From Liolophura sinensis (lineage: Eukaryota > Mollusca > Polyplacophora > Chitonida > Chitonidae): a stretch of DNA of 64,000 nucleotides. Of the stretch, positions 44,721-56,320 are shown in pieces; positions within the stretch are counted from its first letter, which is position 1; every line of letters starts with the position of its first letter. A model generated the notes under the pieces. The model had not been told where the DNA came from and searched no databases. It saw only the letters and a program-made list of their open reading frames with translations. The stretch is taken from assembly GCF_032854445.1 (NCBI RefSeq), contig NC_088295.1, positions 4,094,501-4,158,500 of the forward strand, in the 5' to 3' direction. Position numbers and translations under genes: made by a program.

Positions 44721-45938
44721 TGACACTGACCGCGTGGCTGTGGACTTGAGAGGCAGAGTAGTACCGCGCCGGGCATGGCGCATGCCCCGTCGGCAGAAGC
44801 ACAGAGTTGCCAACGAGGCCTGCCTGAAGCGCTTAGCACTGAAACAGTAGAGGAGGAAGTTAAGGCTGTGGTTCGTGTACATGAGATTGTTGATAACGGT
44901 GCGGACGAGGTGGTAGATAGCTGCCTGGTGAGGTGTGGAAGCCAGGTCGAACTGGCGCTCCACGATGATCAGGACGGCCATGGGACCAACGAGCAACAGG
45001 AAGGTGAAGGAAACCAAGAGTAACATCCGGGTGATCTGCCCTTCCCTGTTCCTATTCCGCTTGACTAGATCCACTTCCTGGCTCTTGCCGATCTCACCAG
45101 ACGAAGTAGAACTTGTTGACGCCGAGGATGACACGGGTTTCGTCGGTGCAAAGCGGACCGTCATCTGCGCATTCCCCATCCCTTGACGGATCTTTTCCGA
45201 TTTGTTCAACCAAACAATGATCAAAATGTTCATCACGAAAAGGCTAGTCATGGGAATGAAACAGTAAACACACGCGTCTATCCAAGGCCAGATTTGGAAC
45301 AGAAAGTACTTGTTTTCTGGTCCGGTTGGGTAACACGTTTCCGTTTGGGTTTTTGGGTCATATACCATGCCACGAGTGAAAAAGTTATGGGCATCTAATG
45401 CGCATGTACAAATGGCAATGATGCACATGATCAGTTTTGTCCTCGGTTTCCATGACGCCGCGTGCAGCGGAAAACGTACAGCCATGTACTTCTCAAATGT
45501 CATAGCTATCATGACGGCCACGTCAAAATGGATGGTAAAATAAAACAAGAAAAATAAAAGACGACAGGACCAGGGATTAAAGATTTCGTAGCCTGGAAAC
45601 TTTCTGATGAGGAATAGAATGTTGTAGACGAGGATCATTGAATCGGCAATGGCTATAGCGGCCATGTACTGACAGGTGGTGGAGCGCCTGAGGGCCGGGG
45701 ACAACAGCGTGACGAACGACCACATATTACCCAGAATCCCCAGGCTCGAGCACACCGGAACGTAATAATTGTCAATGGCTATGGCCACCTGGAATTCAAT
45801 AAATCCTTTGAGGATTTCATCTTTTCCCAAATCTAGATTGTTCTTGGATCCCCAGACATCGCCCTGGGTAGTGGACAGGGTACCATTGGTTGTGATGTTC
45901 AGTTCAGCTGGACACGGACACTCTGTGGACATGGCCAT
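44700..45938 (-). CDS. Class A (rhodopsin-like) G-protein-coupled receptor
   Basis: Intronless 412-codon ORF with seven hydrophobic segments: TM1 about 56-80 (GILGN, N71), TM2 92-112 (D99 in IAIADS), TM3 126-150, TM4 168-188, TM5 212-243 (P229), TM6 304-326, TM7 343-365. C125 and C202 are placed for the usual TM3-ECL2 disulfide. The N-terminus has sequons at N14 and N18 and no obvious signal peptide. ICL3 is long and Ser/Thr-rich (269-281). Departures from the family: E-K-Y (149-151) in place of D/E-R-Y, no Trp in TM4, VGP instead of CWxP in TM6, and NFLLY (360-364) instead of NPxxY. The helix-8 region SAKRFRQ is followed by C380 and C382, possible palmitoylation sites. It resembles the peptide-receptor-like GPCRs expanded in molluscs and annelids. 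The ligand cannot be told from sequence. Its last codons lie in a minisatellite. Confidence 0.92.
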   Translation of the reverse strand: MAMSTECPCPAELNITTNGTLSTTQGDVWGSKNNLDLGKDEILKGFIEFQVAIAIDNYYVPVCSSLGILGNMWSFVTLLSPALRRSTTCQYMAAIAIADSMILVYNILFLIRKFPGYEIFNPWSCRLLFFLFYFTIHFDVAVMIAMTFEKYMAVRFPLHAASWKPRTKLIMCIIAICTCALDAHNFFTRGMVYDPKTQTETCYPTGPENKYFLFQIWPWIDACVYCFIPMTSLFVMNILIIVWLNKSEKIRQGMGNAQMTVRFAPTKPVSSSASTSSTSSGEIGKSQEVDLVKRNRNREGQITRMLLLVSFTFLLLVGPMAVLIIVERQFDLASTPHQAAIYHLVRTVINNLMYTNHSLNFLLYCFSAKRFRQASLATLCFCRRGMRHARRGTTLPLKSTATRSVSVSSITT

Positions 45939-46534
45939 CTTCCTCGTATGCCTGGGAGATGACGTCGATTAGAGATTCACAAGGAAAACATTGACTAAAA
46001 TAGCTAACCATCTGTGAACTTTCACATTCTGCAAGGCTCAAAATGTACTGACTATTTTGTCTTTGTATCCCACAGAGTAATGTACAGCTGTTTTGTTAGG
46101 TGGTGTGTGTCGCTATGCTGTGGTGGATAGTCATCCAGAGGTTGCAGGGTAATAAGAACATCTTGCGTCATCTAGTCTGATTCATGTATCTGTAAAGAAC
46201 AATAAAAAGCATTTACTTTTGAAGAACAAGTTATGCCATTGGACAGCATCAATTTATCAAAACAGAAAATGTAAACCTCCACCTGTCAAAAGTAGAAAAA
46301 TAAATCCATCAGGTAGCAACTATCGGTCGTTCTGCATATTTCTAAACCCCAGTCTATAATGTAATTAAGATCAAGAGGGTAGTCATGCATTCAGTCAGAA
46401 TTTGATGATAGACAGCGTGACGTTGAAAATGATACCTGTTTTTTTTCGCTCAGCGTTCATGTAGCACTGAAGAAAGCCCGATGGCTGCTTGATTGGCTCG
46501 TGCATATCGGGAATTTTCGGCTTGCTGTTTCAAT
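45939..46534. other. GPCR upstream region, no motif resolved
   Basis: Presumed 5' UTR and promoter of the minus-strand receptor. No TATA box or exon boundary could be assigned with confidence. Confidence 0.4.
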
Positions 46535-47335
46535 GCATCGTGACTTTTAAAGGTATTGGCACCATTATACTACACCGAGACCGAAATACTCGATTGGGAC
46601 TGCAATACAACACAAGCAGACTGACAGCAAGGCATTGAGACCGTAATACTACAAGCAGACAATGTGGTATGGATATGGAATCTGAGCAAGGCATTGTGAA
46701 CGTTATACTACAAGCAGACAATGTCACATTTTCACTATGTCGCACAGACATGGAATCTGAGAGCACGGCATTGGGACCGTAATACTACAAGCAGACAATG
46801 TGGTATGGATAAGGAATCTGAGAGCAAGGCATTGTGAACGTTATACTACAAGCAGACAATGTCACATTTTCACTATGTCGCACAGACATGGAATCTGAGA
46901 GCACGGCATTGGGACCGTAATACTACAAGCAGACAATGTGGTATGGATATGGAATCTGAGAGCAAGGCATTGTGAACGTTATACTACAAGCAGACAATGT
47001 CACATTTTCACTATGTCGCACAGACATGGAATCTGAGAGCACGGCATTGGGACCGTAATACTACAAGCAGACAATGTGGTATGGATATGGAATCTGAGAG
47101 CAAGGCATTGTGAACGTTATACTACAAGCAGACAATGTCACATTTTCACTATCTCGAACAGACATGGAATCTGAGAGCACGGCATTGGGACCGTAATACT
47201 ACAAGCAGACAATGTGGTATGGATATGGAATCTGAGAGCAAGGCATTGTGAACGTTATACTACAAGCAGACAATGTCACATTTTCACTATCTCGAACAGA
47301 CATGGAATCTGATGGCAAGGGCCGTGATACTTCAA
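46535..47335 (+). repeat. 138-bp dimeric minisatellite, 5-6 copies
   Basis: CGTTATACTA recurs at 46701, 46839, 46977, 47115 and 47253, exactly 138 bp apart. Each unit holds two related halves: a 77-bp half with AATGTCACATTTTCACTATG and a 61-bp half with AATGTGGTATGGATATGG. Both carry TACTACAAGCAGACAATGT and ATGGAATCTGAGAGCA. Partial copies flank both ends. Confidence 0.95.
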
Positions 47336-50300
47336 GCAGACGTTTGGATGACTTTAGTGTAAAACAAGGAATATTCCACATGAAGGAAAACCTCTTTTCT
47401 CCTCCACATTGTGTTACTGACAACAAACAGAATGCTAATCACACTCCTGTGATGAGATTATGTGACCAAAAGCGTTTGGAATTTGTAGGTGAATGTATTT
47501 CTAAATATATTGATGTGATGCATAAAATGCGGAAGAAATACTTGTCCGTTTTCAGATGACCAGTGGAGAAAATGGATCAAATTATCAATAAAATGTAGAC
47601 AATGACAGCTGGGAAAGACAGAAAGCATTCATGTTAAGATTTTGCGATCAATTAATTCCCTTACAGTGTACAAAGGTCGTTCATGATTTCTTAAAAAAAA
47701 TTCTGTATTGTCAGTATTAATTAGATTTATGGAAATATATTCTCAGGAAAATTAAGCGCCTAAGGCTGTTTATGAACAGTTAAGTTATCAGAGAGTTAGG
47801 AGCTCTTGTCAAATGGGTGACATCAATAGTGTTTTGTGTAACGGATCCAACCGCTTTTTAGAATGTCGGGAGCACTCCATGACTCGGCTCCCTCTCAGCT
47901 GGCCTAAGTCCCCCGATGGGAGCTTGTACATCGCCGACAAGACCAGTCTTTCCTGATCAAATGGGTTAAGCACTGATCGAAGTAACCCAAGTAACAAAAA
48001 AGAATCCAATTCTCAGTCTTAGTTGCGGAGATGTGCAATCGAATTTGGAGACGTTGCTGAGTTTGGGGGGTTTTGTGTTTGTTCACCGAGTCCCCGCTGG
48101 TTTGCCACATATTATCTCTAACACTACTGACCCTCTGTAAGGGCACGTTAGAGATGTTATACTAACGCCTAAACTCGACGTTTGGTATCGCTGGGATTTT
48201 ACAAACTCCAGTGATGAGGCAAATCAAATCATATGTGACCGTGTGGAAATGGTTGTGAGTGTTTCTTATAACATAACATTTAACAAGAACGTCGCAATCA
48301 TGACTTACAACTGAACAACCTGCTTCGACACCATGTCTTTTCCTAATTACAGTCTTACTGTCCTACGTTTTATTCCCATTCAGTATTAATGGAGAGAAAA
48401 GCCTCTTCAAACTTAAGCCTTCTCAAAGCCATAGTTCCATTGTCTTGCTTTAAGTTCCTCGTAGTTTCCAGATGAAAAACTACCCAATACGGTCACTTGT
48501 AACAGAGACTCATACTGCATACATGGTCTGCTGTGTCACGTCGGTGTAGTTTTTACAACCAAATCTAACTACACGTAGTGTCTCAGTGTTTTGCCAAGTA
48601 ATCACTAAATCCAAACTCCAAGTCTGACAATCGTATACTGCTCGTAAACAAACAATGCCAAGTCGTTAACAGCAGAACCCGTTTCTAAAACAACCCAAAA
48701 CATCAGTTCATAAAGGACCATGTAAGATATAATATAGATATATAGTAAATGTCTCTGGTAACATGTAAGAGAGAAGTTGTCAACAGTTTTAAGGGATACA
48801 GGGAAGATTTCTAGGCATGATATCTAATTCAAATTTTAAAGTCGTTGTCAGTGAAAAAATTCCAGCTGTAATACAAATATGGTTATCTCAGTTACACCTT
48901 TAATGCAATTGTTCATGAAAGGCATGATGTTGATATTATAAACATGTAGGATTATGGTGCCCCAAGCCCCGGGGTTAAGCGGAATTAGACACAATTATGA
49001 CAACCAACGGTATGAAGGAAATCGCCAAAGATTCTGAACGCTCTGTCCAAATTTGTCGACCAGAGTGTTATGTCCATTATAGAATTTTAGAAACTTAGAC
49101 TGAAGGCGTTTCGCTGAGTTTCCTTGAAACACTGTTGTTTAAATTAAAAATTTTTGACGCAGATTAAAACCATCACATTGTACACAAGATCTAACAAATG
49201 CCGCAAGGATCTTCCTGTGACAATTTCACCTGTCGAGTTCCTATTGACATTTCCATGACTTCGTTATTTTCAGAAAAACACGAGTCAAGGGCTTACAGGA
49301 TTTGTATCGCTCACTAATCCAAAACTATTTATGTCACCTGAACTACAGTGGGAAGGATGCTGCTGTTTGTGGCTGTCACACTTCCATGCAACACTAAGCA
49401 TGGAAAGTTTATCCTTGGGCGATTAAATTCCGAATATCACCAAGCGATGAAAGTTTCATATGAACACCAGAGTGAAATTGATCGAGAATCTCCCGTATAT
49501 ACCTACCATAGTCACATTTCCACACTCACACGTGGGCGTGATATATGGTCAAGGAGGAGACAGGTGAACTAAAAAGGGAAGGTTAAGAAGGATATGGCTT
49601 CCCACTGTTCCTTATTCAACCAACCAGAAATATTTTTTGTAATTATGTAGCGGAAGCCTGAGATCTGGCTACCTTGTTAACGTGCCTACCTATGTACAGT
49701 ATACTTTATGAGCATCAGCTTAAAAGATCCGGCTACCAAAGAGAGGCTATGTCCATTAACCTTATAGACCTGTAGTATTTATCTGGGAAAGCTTCCACAA
49801 GCTTCATCTAATCTCTGTGGACGTACACTGATGTGTCTTCGCAAGAGTGTTGGATATTTTAAATACACTGTAAAGAGGGATGGCAGGTTTCCATAGTCTT
49901 GATTTTACAACGTTTTACAAGTTGGACGACCTATCCAAAAGTGCACTGTGCTTAGTGGGTATAAAAGCGTATTTCAAACGACCAGGTTAAAATGAATGAG
50001 GCACTGAGTTAGGGTATGTAACTTGCCAAATGTTCGACAGCGAAACGCGTTGATTGCTGTCGTAGGACGTGGAAGGTATATAACCGATGACTCGTGCATT
50101 CCGGACGTTTGCAGGGTCGAACTGCTTTGATGAATTAACCTTTACACACGAAACAAAAAAAAAACATAATTAGTTGCCACATTTATACCCACTGTATACA
50201 AGCATCGGTGTTGTCGGTTCGCACTGATACTGCCTGGGGATCATAAACACAACAATTCACACAGGTATTTGTTCAAACAAAGGCATATAGAAAACACTGT

Positions 50301-52642
50301 GATTGTAAATAATTTCTAACTATCAGGGGAAATCAGGTGGAAGAGAGATGGTGGTGGTTGGGTTGTAGCCTGCAAACCGATCTGTCTTACATATCTGTAT
50401 TCGTGCTTTTGTTTCGTTGCCGAGGAGCGCAAGATTCTGTGTACACGTCAATAAACCTGGCTCTTATCGAGACAAACAGGTGAAAATATTTTCAGTAGAA
50501 CAGAGCGCAGAGCAAATTTATTTAATACGTTAATTAAGTCTCTAGTCTATTCCCGTAGATAAGGATAGAATAAATTTAACTCCAAGGACACATAGTCAAA
50601 ATCCATTAACGTAGACAAGTTGTGTTTCATCTTAACCGGGCATCGAACTTGCGGCTTTCGGAGCTAACAATTCGCTGCTGGATGGAAAACGTCTCACAAC
50701 AAGGATGATCACGTAGGCAGACGGAAATCTATCGTATAGGACATTATATCGTATCTGCTAAACTCCATGATACATGACGGACATGGATAAAATCCATAGA
50801 TTCTCGTAGCAAGTTTCTTTTTTTCTTATTACCAACACCCAAAGATCTCAGATATGTTTCTTATACCCGTCATGAGCCACTTTCTTGTGTGTCACCTGGG
50901 CACGACGGTTTCGATGAGATTACAGTATGCTGTTTGTAGCCAATCATGAGATCTCCTGTTACGTGTAGTAGGCTGAGTTTCAGAGACTTTCACGGATAGA
51001 ACTAGAGTTGAAGTTTTGTGTCAGATCGGGCAACAGACATTTCACTACGTGCTGGTGATTTAGGCGGCACGTCCTGCAATTCTCATATCTCAGACATTAA
51101 CGTAATAATGTATGACAACATCGATATCAAATTGAAGCTGTTTGTGGCATAAGGTTTTTTTCTCACTTATTCAACTTTCGTCTCGCGATTTTATCAGTGG
51201 ATACCATCTGCTAGATAAATTTCATCGATTACATTAAAGCATAGCCTTGTTCAACATGCGAGATATTCTCCAACTCTCGATGGTCGAACCATGTCGTGAC
51301 TATTTCGCCGAAGAGATCACTCACCGTCAGCCCGGGGATAGGTTACCCAATTGCGACATCCGGTACACAAGAGTTTCATTTAGCATAAACATTTTTGCAG
51401 TGAGTCAGCCTGTGGGTAAAAGCAAGGTCTGTTTGTTGGAACGTATGAAACGACACAACAAAGTAAGGTTTTTGTCTTCATTCGGTAGGGAACGAGGATG
51501 GCCTTCATAATTTTGGCTGTGACGTTGAAAATTAATAACTCACAGAAGGAAAAATGAAAGTCGAATGGTAACGGGGCTGACAATTGCTAATTGAATACCT
51601 CAGGCACATACGATTTTTAGAAAAAAAAAGTCAAAGGCAAACACAAAACACAAGTGATGCATATGGGAATAGGTTATAAAAGTGAGGAATACGTTCTATT
51701 ATCGGTTATAACATATTAGGAAATGTAAGTGCTTGGGCCTTTGAGCACGATTTGCCATGGACAGCGCCAAGAAAGAGATCCTCGTGTGTCATTTCCAGCC
51801 GTGGGTTGAGTCATGCAGACATTCAATTGTCAGAAAGTGAATTTTAGAATGAACTAGAGAGACAGACGGAGAATATTTCTGTGTTGACAGATTGGCATTG
51901 ATATCACGGCACATCTTGAGAGTGAGCGATAAAGATACTTAGAGACGGATTGTCGTTTAGAAGAATCAATGAATGATGGTAAAACATAGTTACGCTGATT
52001 TGGCCGTGCGGGTTGAAGTCTAAGCTTCGAACGTCGAGAATTCACGACGTCACCACTCAAGGCAAACAAACGTGCAACAAATATTTTTTAAAACTAAATA
52101 AAATATCCACCATATATAATAAGAAATATAATAAGAGGTACATACGGGTTGCTGTTATGTTAGGCACGGTCAATTAGACGAGCTGTCGGAATCCCCGGTG
52201 TTTGAAAGCAATTCACGAGGCAGACGGAAAACACCTGAGACTGTTCCACAGGACATGCCGCTGATACTAGTACTGTATTGGACAAAGGCCTGTCGCTCTT
52301 CTGCTGCTCTTGTCTGTTCTTTCATTAGACTGGAGCAAGTTAGAGAGCTCTGTAGAGTTTATATGGGGGCAACGCATAGCTTCAGCTACTGATCAAACCA
52401 AACTGGCAGGTACACCGATGTCTATAACAGCCAATCAAAAGACGACCAGTGTTTTGTCATGGCGGTAGTGGTTTGCTCTCATGTTTGTTTATTACAGTTG
52501 ATACAGTAACAAGTGCATGATTCTACACGCTGATTTGTGCCTGAAGCAATAAGAGGTTTGCAAGGCTTGCCCCCCAACCACTGATATTTCTGCTAACCAT
52601 CGCAAATACTAGTAATCCATGTTCATTCTAGATGACACTTAT
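47336..52642. other. 5.3 kb spacer, no gene seen
   Basis: The longest gene-poor stretch. ORFs stay below about 105 codons and none shows a domain. No SINE, satellite or transposase was recognised on either strand. It could hold non-coding exons or regulatory DNA that cannot be read by eye. Confidence 0.5.
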
Positions 52643-52880
52643 GTTTATTTATTTATTTATTTGTTTGTTTATTTATTTCTTTGTTGTTAAGACTTTACTC
52701 AAGGATTTTTCACTTACACGATTACCGTTAGTTCTACGAGTAGAGGAAAACGGTCAATAAAGTAACGGACCTTTGGAACGTTGCCAAGCTATTAACGAAG
52801 TTTCCCAAATGTGGCCGACAGAGACTCACACCATATATTGGTGGAAAACAGGTGATCCTTAGACTGAGCAAATAGTCACA
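52643..52880 (-). repeat. SINE (head type 3)
   Basis: A TTTATTTA-rich tail, then TTAAGACTTTACTCAAGGAT then TTTTCACTTACACG (the common tail block), then a body ACGGACCTTTGGAACG, TTTCCCAAATGTGGCCGACA, ATTGGTGGAAAACAGGTGAT. The body is shared only with the copy at 60.18 kb. Confidence 0.7.
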
Positions 52881-52914
52881 CACGAGCGTTGTCGACTGCT
52901 TGTTGTCACCAATC

Positions 52915-54240
52915 CCTACAAGTAGTGAGCACGGGCAAATCCTCCTTGGTACAAGGCGGTACCGGTGACAATCTGCACAACGGTCACTCCATGGTACAAG
53001 GCGATACCGATGTCGGTCTGTACAACGGTGACTCCATGGTACAAGGCGGTACCAATGTTGTGCCTGCGTCGGGTACAACGTTGACTCCATGGTATAAGGC
53101 AGTACCGATGTCGGTCTGTTCAACGGTGGCTCCATGGTGCAAGGCGGTACCGATGTCAATCTGTACAAGGGTGTCTCCTTGGTGCAAAGCTGTGCCCATG
53201 TGAGTCCACTCAACGTTGTCTCCTTTGTGCAAGGCGTTGTCAATGTCAGTCTGATCAAGGGTGTCAAGGGTGTGCAAGGCGATACAGATGTCAGTCTGTA
53301 CAAGGATGTCTCCTTGGTGCAAAACTGTGCCCATGTGAATCCCCTCATAGTTGTCTCCTTGGTGCAAGGCGTTGTCAATGTCAGTCTGCTCAAGGGTGTC
53401 TTATTGGTGCGAGGCGGTACCGGTGTCAGGCTGCACAACGGTGACTCCTTGGTGCATGGTGAAGGTATGTGCAACGGTGTCTTATTGGTGCATGACGGTA
53501 CCGAAGTCAGAGTGTATGGAGTGTCCATGGTTGATATGGTACAACGTCAGCATGAAATAATTTCAAAACGATGTATGTTTCCTAGCTAGAAGTAGCCACC
53601 GATGTTGGTATGCACAACGGTGTCTCCAGCTCCAACGTGGTACCTTGTCAGTCTCTAACCTGTCAACCTGTACAACGCCTCCTTAGTACAATGCGGTACC
53701 GATGACAGCATTGTACAAATTGACATTGATACCCCTTGCACTAATGAGACAGCCTTGTACAAAGTCTCCTTGGTTCAAGGTCGTACCGATGTGTAAGGCG
53801 GTACCGATGTCAGGTTGTACAACGGTGTCCACTTGGTGCAAGGTGGTACAGATGTCAGAGAGTATTGCGTTGTCTCCTTGGTTACAACGTCAATATGACG
53901 TCTGTTTATTTCTCAGCGATATTTTCTTGGTACAAGGCGGCTCCCATGTTGTTCTGGTCTTTGCAACGGCGTCTCCAGCTACGAGGCGGTCGCGATGTTG
54001 GTGTTTTCTTGGTGCAAGGTGTCAGTCTGTTCAACAATGTCTTATTGGTGTAATGCAGTACTTTTGTCGGTTTGTGCAACGGTGTCTCCAGCTACAAGGT
54101 GGTACCGATGAGATCTGTGCAACGGCGTCTCCAGCTATAAGGTGGTCGCATTGTTGTTCTGTACAACGGTGCCTTATTGGTGCAATGTGGTACCGATGTC
54201 GATCTGTGTAAAGGTGGCTCTATTGGTTCAAGGCGGCAAA
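52915..54240 (+). repeat. 45-bp minisatellite, about 28 copies
   Basis: Unit of the type GTGTCTCCTTGGTGCAAGGC then GGTACCGATGTCAGTCTGTA, CAACG. It is rich in GGTACC. The units are well diverged, with indels in the distal third (after about 53600). The 45-bp step keeps ORFs open on both strands (for example 264 codons on minus), but the frame changes along the array, so I do not call a gene. Confidence 0.92.
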
Positions 54241-54257
54241 ACGATCGTTGTGCTCAT

Positions 54258-54367
54258 GTCTGACGTATATGTCTGGTATGCGCATGTCTGAAGGTTAGTA
54301 TACACATGTCTGAGGGTTGATATACGCATGTCTGACAGTTGGTGTATGCATGTCTAACGGTTAGTTT
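54258..54367 (+). repeat. About 27-bp repeat, 4 copies
   Basis: CGCATGTCTGA(A/C) followed by GGTTAGTATA-type segments repeats four times right after the 45-bp array. Units are diverged. Confidence 0.75.
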
Positions 54368-55150
54368 ATCATGTTTGGCAAGATGCCATGATCCCTTACC
54401 TCAGTCCTGACCGACTGCTCTAGCTTTCTTCGAAACAGAGTCTTGTAGTTTAGTATTTTGTTCTGCTATACAATGTCTTGCCTCTGTAAACAGGCTTCTG
54501 AGTGGTAATTTTAAGAAGCTTCACAACGGCGGCTTTTTCCGGACATAATCGTGTTTAGCACACCGTCGGCTTCGTGAGCCAGTGATTATATGGTGAGTGT
54601 AAAGATGGCTTAGGGATTCAGGATGAATGAATTTTTGAAGGATGGTCAACTGAAGACTACCAAAAAATGTTTTTGAGCCGAAGGCTAAGAACATTGCAGA
54701 TAGTTTCAAAGTTCCTAATAGATAAATCTGTCAATTAACCAAGTTATAAAGAGATCGAAGAAAAGTTCACACGTTAGATGAAGTATATGAAAGCCTGGGG
54801 CGTTTAAGTGTGATCTGTGAAGACAGAAAACATTCGGTAATTTTAGACTTTCTCGATGGGACATAATCTAGTGAGCCTAAAATGTAAAGATGTAACCGAT
54901 ACTGTGCAGGCTTGATAGGAAAATGTAACCGATGTTGTGCAGGATTAAGGGGAAGATGTAACCGATGTTGTGCAAGCTTTATGCGAAGATGTAACCGATA
55001 CTGTGCAGGCTTGACGTGAAGGCGTAACCGACGCTGTGCAGGCTTGATGTGAAGGCATAACCGATACTGTGCAGGGTTGATATGAAGATGTAATCAATAC
55101 CGTGCAGGCTTGATGTGAAGATGTAACCGATGCTGCGCAGGCTTGATGTG

Positions 55151-55378
55151 AAGACAAATGATTGGTGTTTCGCCGTACTCAAGAATATTTCATTCATACG
55201 ACAGCTGGCAGCATTATGGTGGGAGGAAACCGGACAGAGCGGAAACACAGGACCATCCGCAGGTATGGCTAAGGAGGAAATCAGCATGTGCTGGACTTGA
55301 ACTCATAGCGACCGCATTGATAGGCTCCTGGGTCATTGCACCGCGCTGGCGTGTTAACCACCTCGGCCATGGAGGCCA
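55151..55378 (-). mobile_element. SINE-B inserted in the 33-bp array
   Basis: Minus-strand copy: GATTGGTGTTTCGCCGTACT then CAAGAATATTTCATTCATAC, then GGTGGGAGGAAACCGGACAG, then GGACTTGAACTC, then GCGCTGGCGTGTTAACCACC then TCGGCCATGGAGGCC at the head. Full or nearly full length, with array units on both sides. Confidence 0.9.
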
Positions 55379-55456
55379 TGTGCAGGCATGATGTGAACCG
55401 GTAATCGATGCTGTACAGTCATGTATCAAGACGTAACCGATGTTGTACAGATATGA

Positions 55457-55690
55457 TGGGATTTATTTATTTATTTGATAGGTGTTTTACACTGTACTGA
55501 AGAATATTTCACTCATAGAGCCCGGGAAAAACCCACGACCATCCGCTTTTTCCTGACAGACCTTCCCAGGTATGACCCGTGAGGAGGCCAGTATGAGTTG
55601 GACTTGAACTCACAGCGATCGCATTGGTGAGAGGCTCTAGGGTTATTGTGCTGCGCTAGCACGCCAACCAACAGGTCACAGAGGCCCCTG
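55457..55690 (-). mobile_element. Second SINE-B inserted in the 33-bp array
   Basis: The tail is TTTATTTATTTGATAGGTGT then TTTACACTGTACTGAAGAAT. The body is CCCACGACCATCCGC and GACTTGAACTCACAGCGATC. The head is GCGCTAGCACGCCAACCAAC then AGGTCACAGAGGCCCC. Slightly internally deleted (the GGTGGGAGG block is missing). Confidence 0.88.
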
Positions 55691-56320
55691 GCATGATGGG
55701 AGGATGTAACTGACGCTGTAATAGCATGATAGGAAGATGTAACAGATGCTGTAATGGCATGATGGGAGGATGTATCAGGTGCTGTAATGGGGTGAAGAGA
55801 GGTTGTAACAGATGCTGTAATGGGATGACAGCAGGCTGTAACAGATGCTAAAATGGCGTGATGGGAGGATGTAACAGATGCTGTAATGGCGTGATGGGAG
55901 GATGTAACAGATGCTGTAATGGCGTGATGGGAGGTTGTAACAGATGTTGTAATGGCGTGATGGGAGGATGTAACAGATGCTGTAATGGCGTGATGGGAGG
56001 CTGTAACAGATGCTAAAATGGCGTGATGGGAGGATGTAACAGATGCTAAAATGGCGTGATGGGAGGATGTAACAGATGCTGTAATGGCATGATGGGAGGA
56101 TGTATCAGGTGCTGTAATGGGGTGAAGATAGGTTGTAACAGATGCTGTAATGGCATGACAGCAGGTTGTAACGGATGCTAAAATGGCGTGATGGGAGGAT
56201 GTAACAGATGCAGTAATGGCATGATGGAAGGATGTAACAGATGCTGTAATGGCGTGATGGGAGGTTGTAACAGATGTTGTAATGGCGTGATGGGAGGATG
56301 TTACAGATGTTGTTCCAGGC

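Larger units (their letters stand above)
54880..56320 (+). repeat. 33-bp minisatellite split by two SINEs
   Basis: The left block, 54885-55150, has units GATGTAACCGATGCTGTGCA then GGCTTGATGTGAA (33 bp). A middle remnant lies at 55379-55456. The right block, 55690-56315, has units GATGTAACAGATGCTGTAAT then GGCGTGATGGGAG (33 bp). The units align along their length, so this is one array with drifted subfamilies, interrupted at 55151-55378 and 55457-55690 by SINE-B copies. The right block also carries larger duplications (the TATCAGGTGCTGTAATGGGG variant recurs about 340 bp apart). Confidence 0.92.

Noticed and set aside
47248-47559. 103-codon plus ORF
   Set aside because: The first third is the 138-bp repeat. 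The rest has no recognised domain, conserved motif or splice support.
52734-53589. 264-codon minus ORF and 151-codon plus ORF
   Set aside because: Both cross the 45-bp satellite. The repeat motif changes frame within the minus ORF (CTKET to YRLVPWS), so the frame is not under selection.
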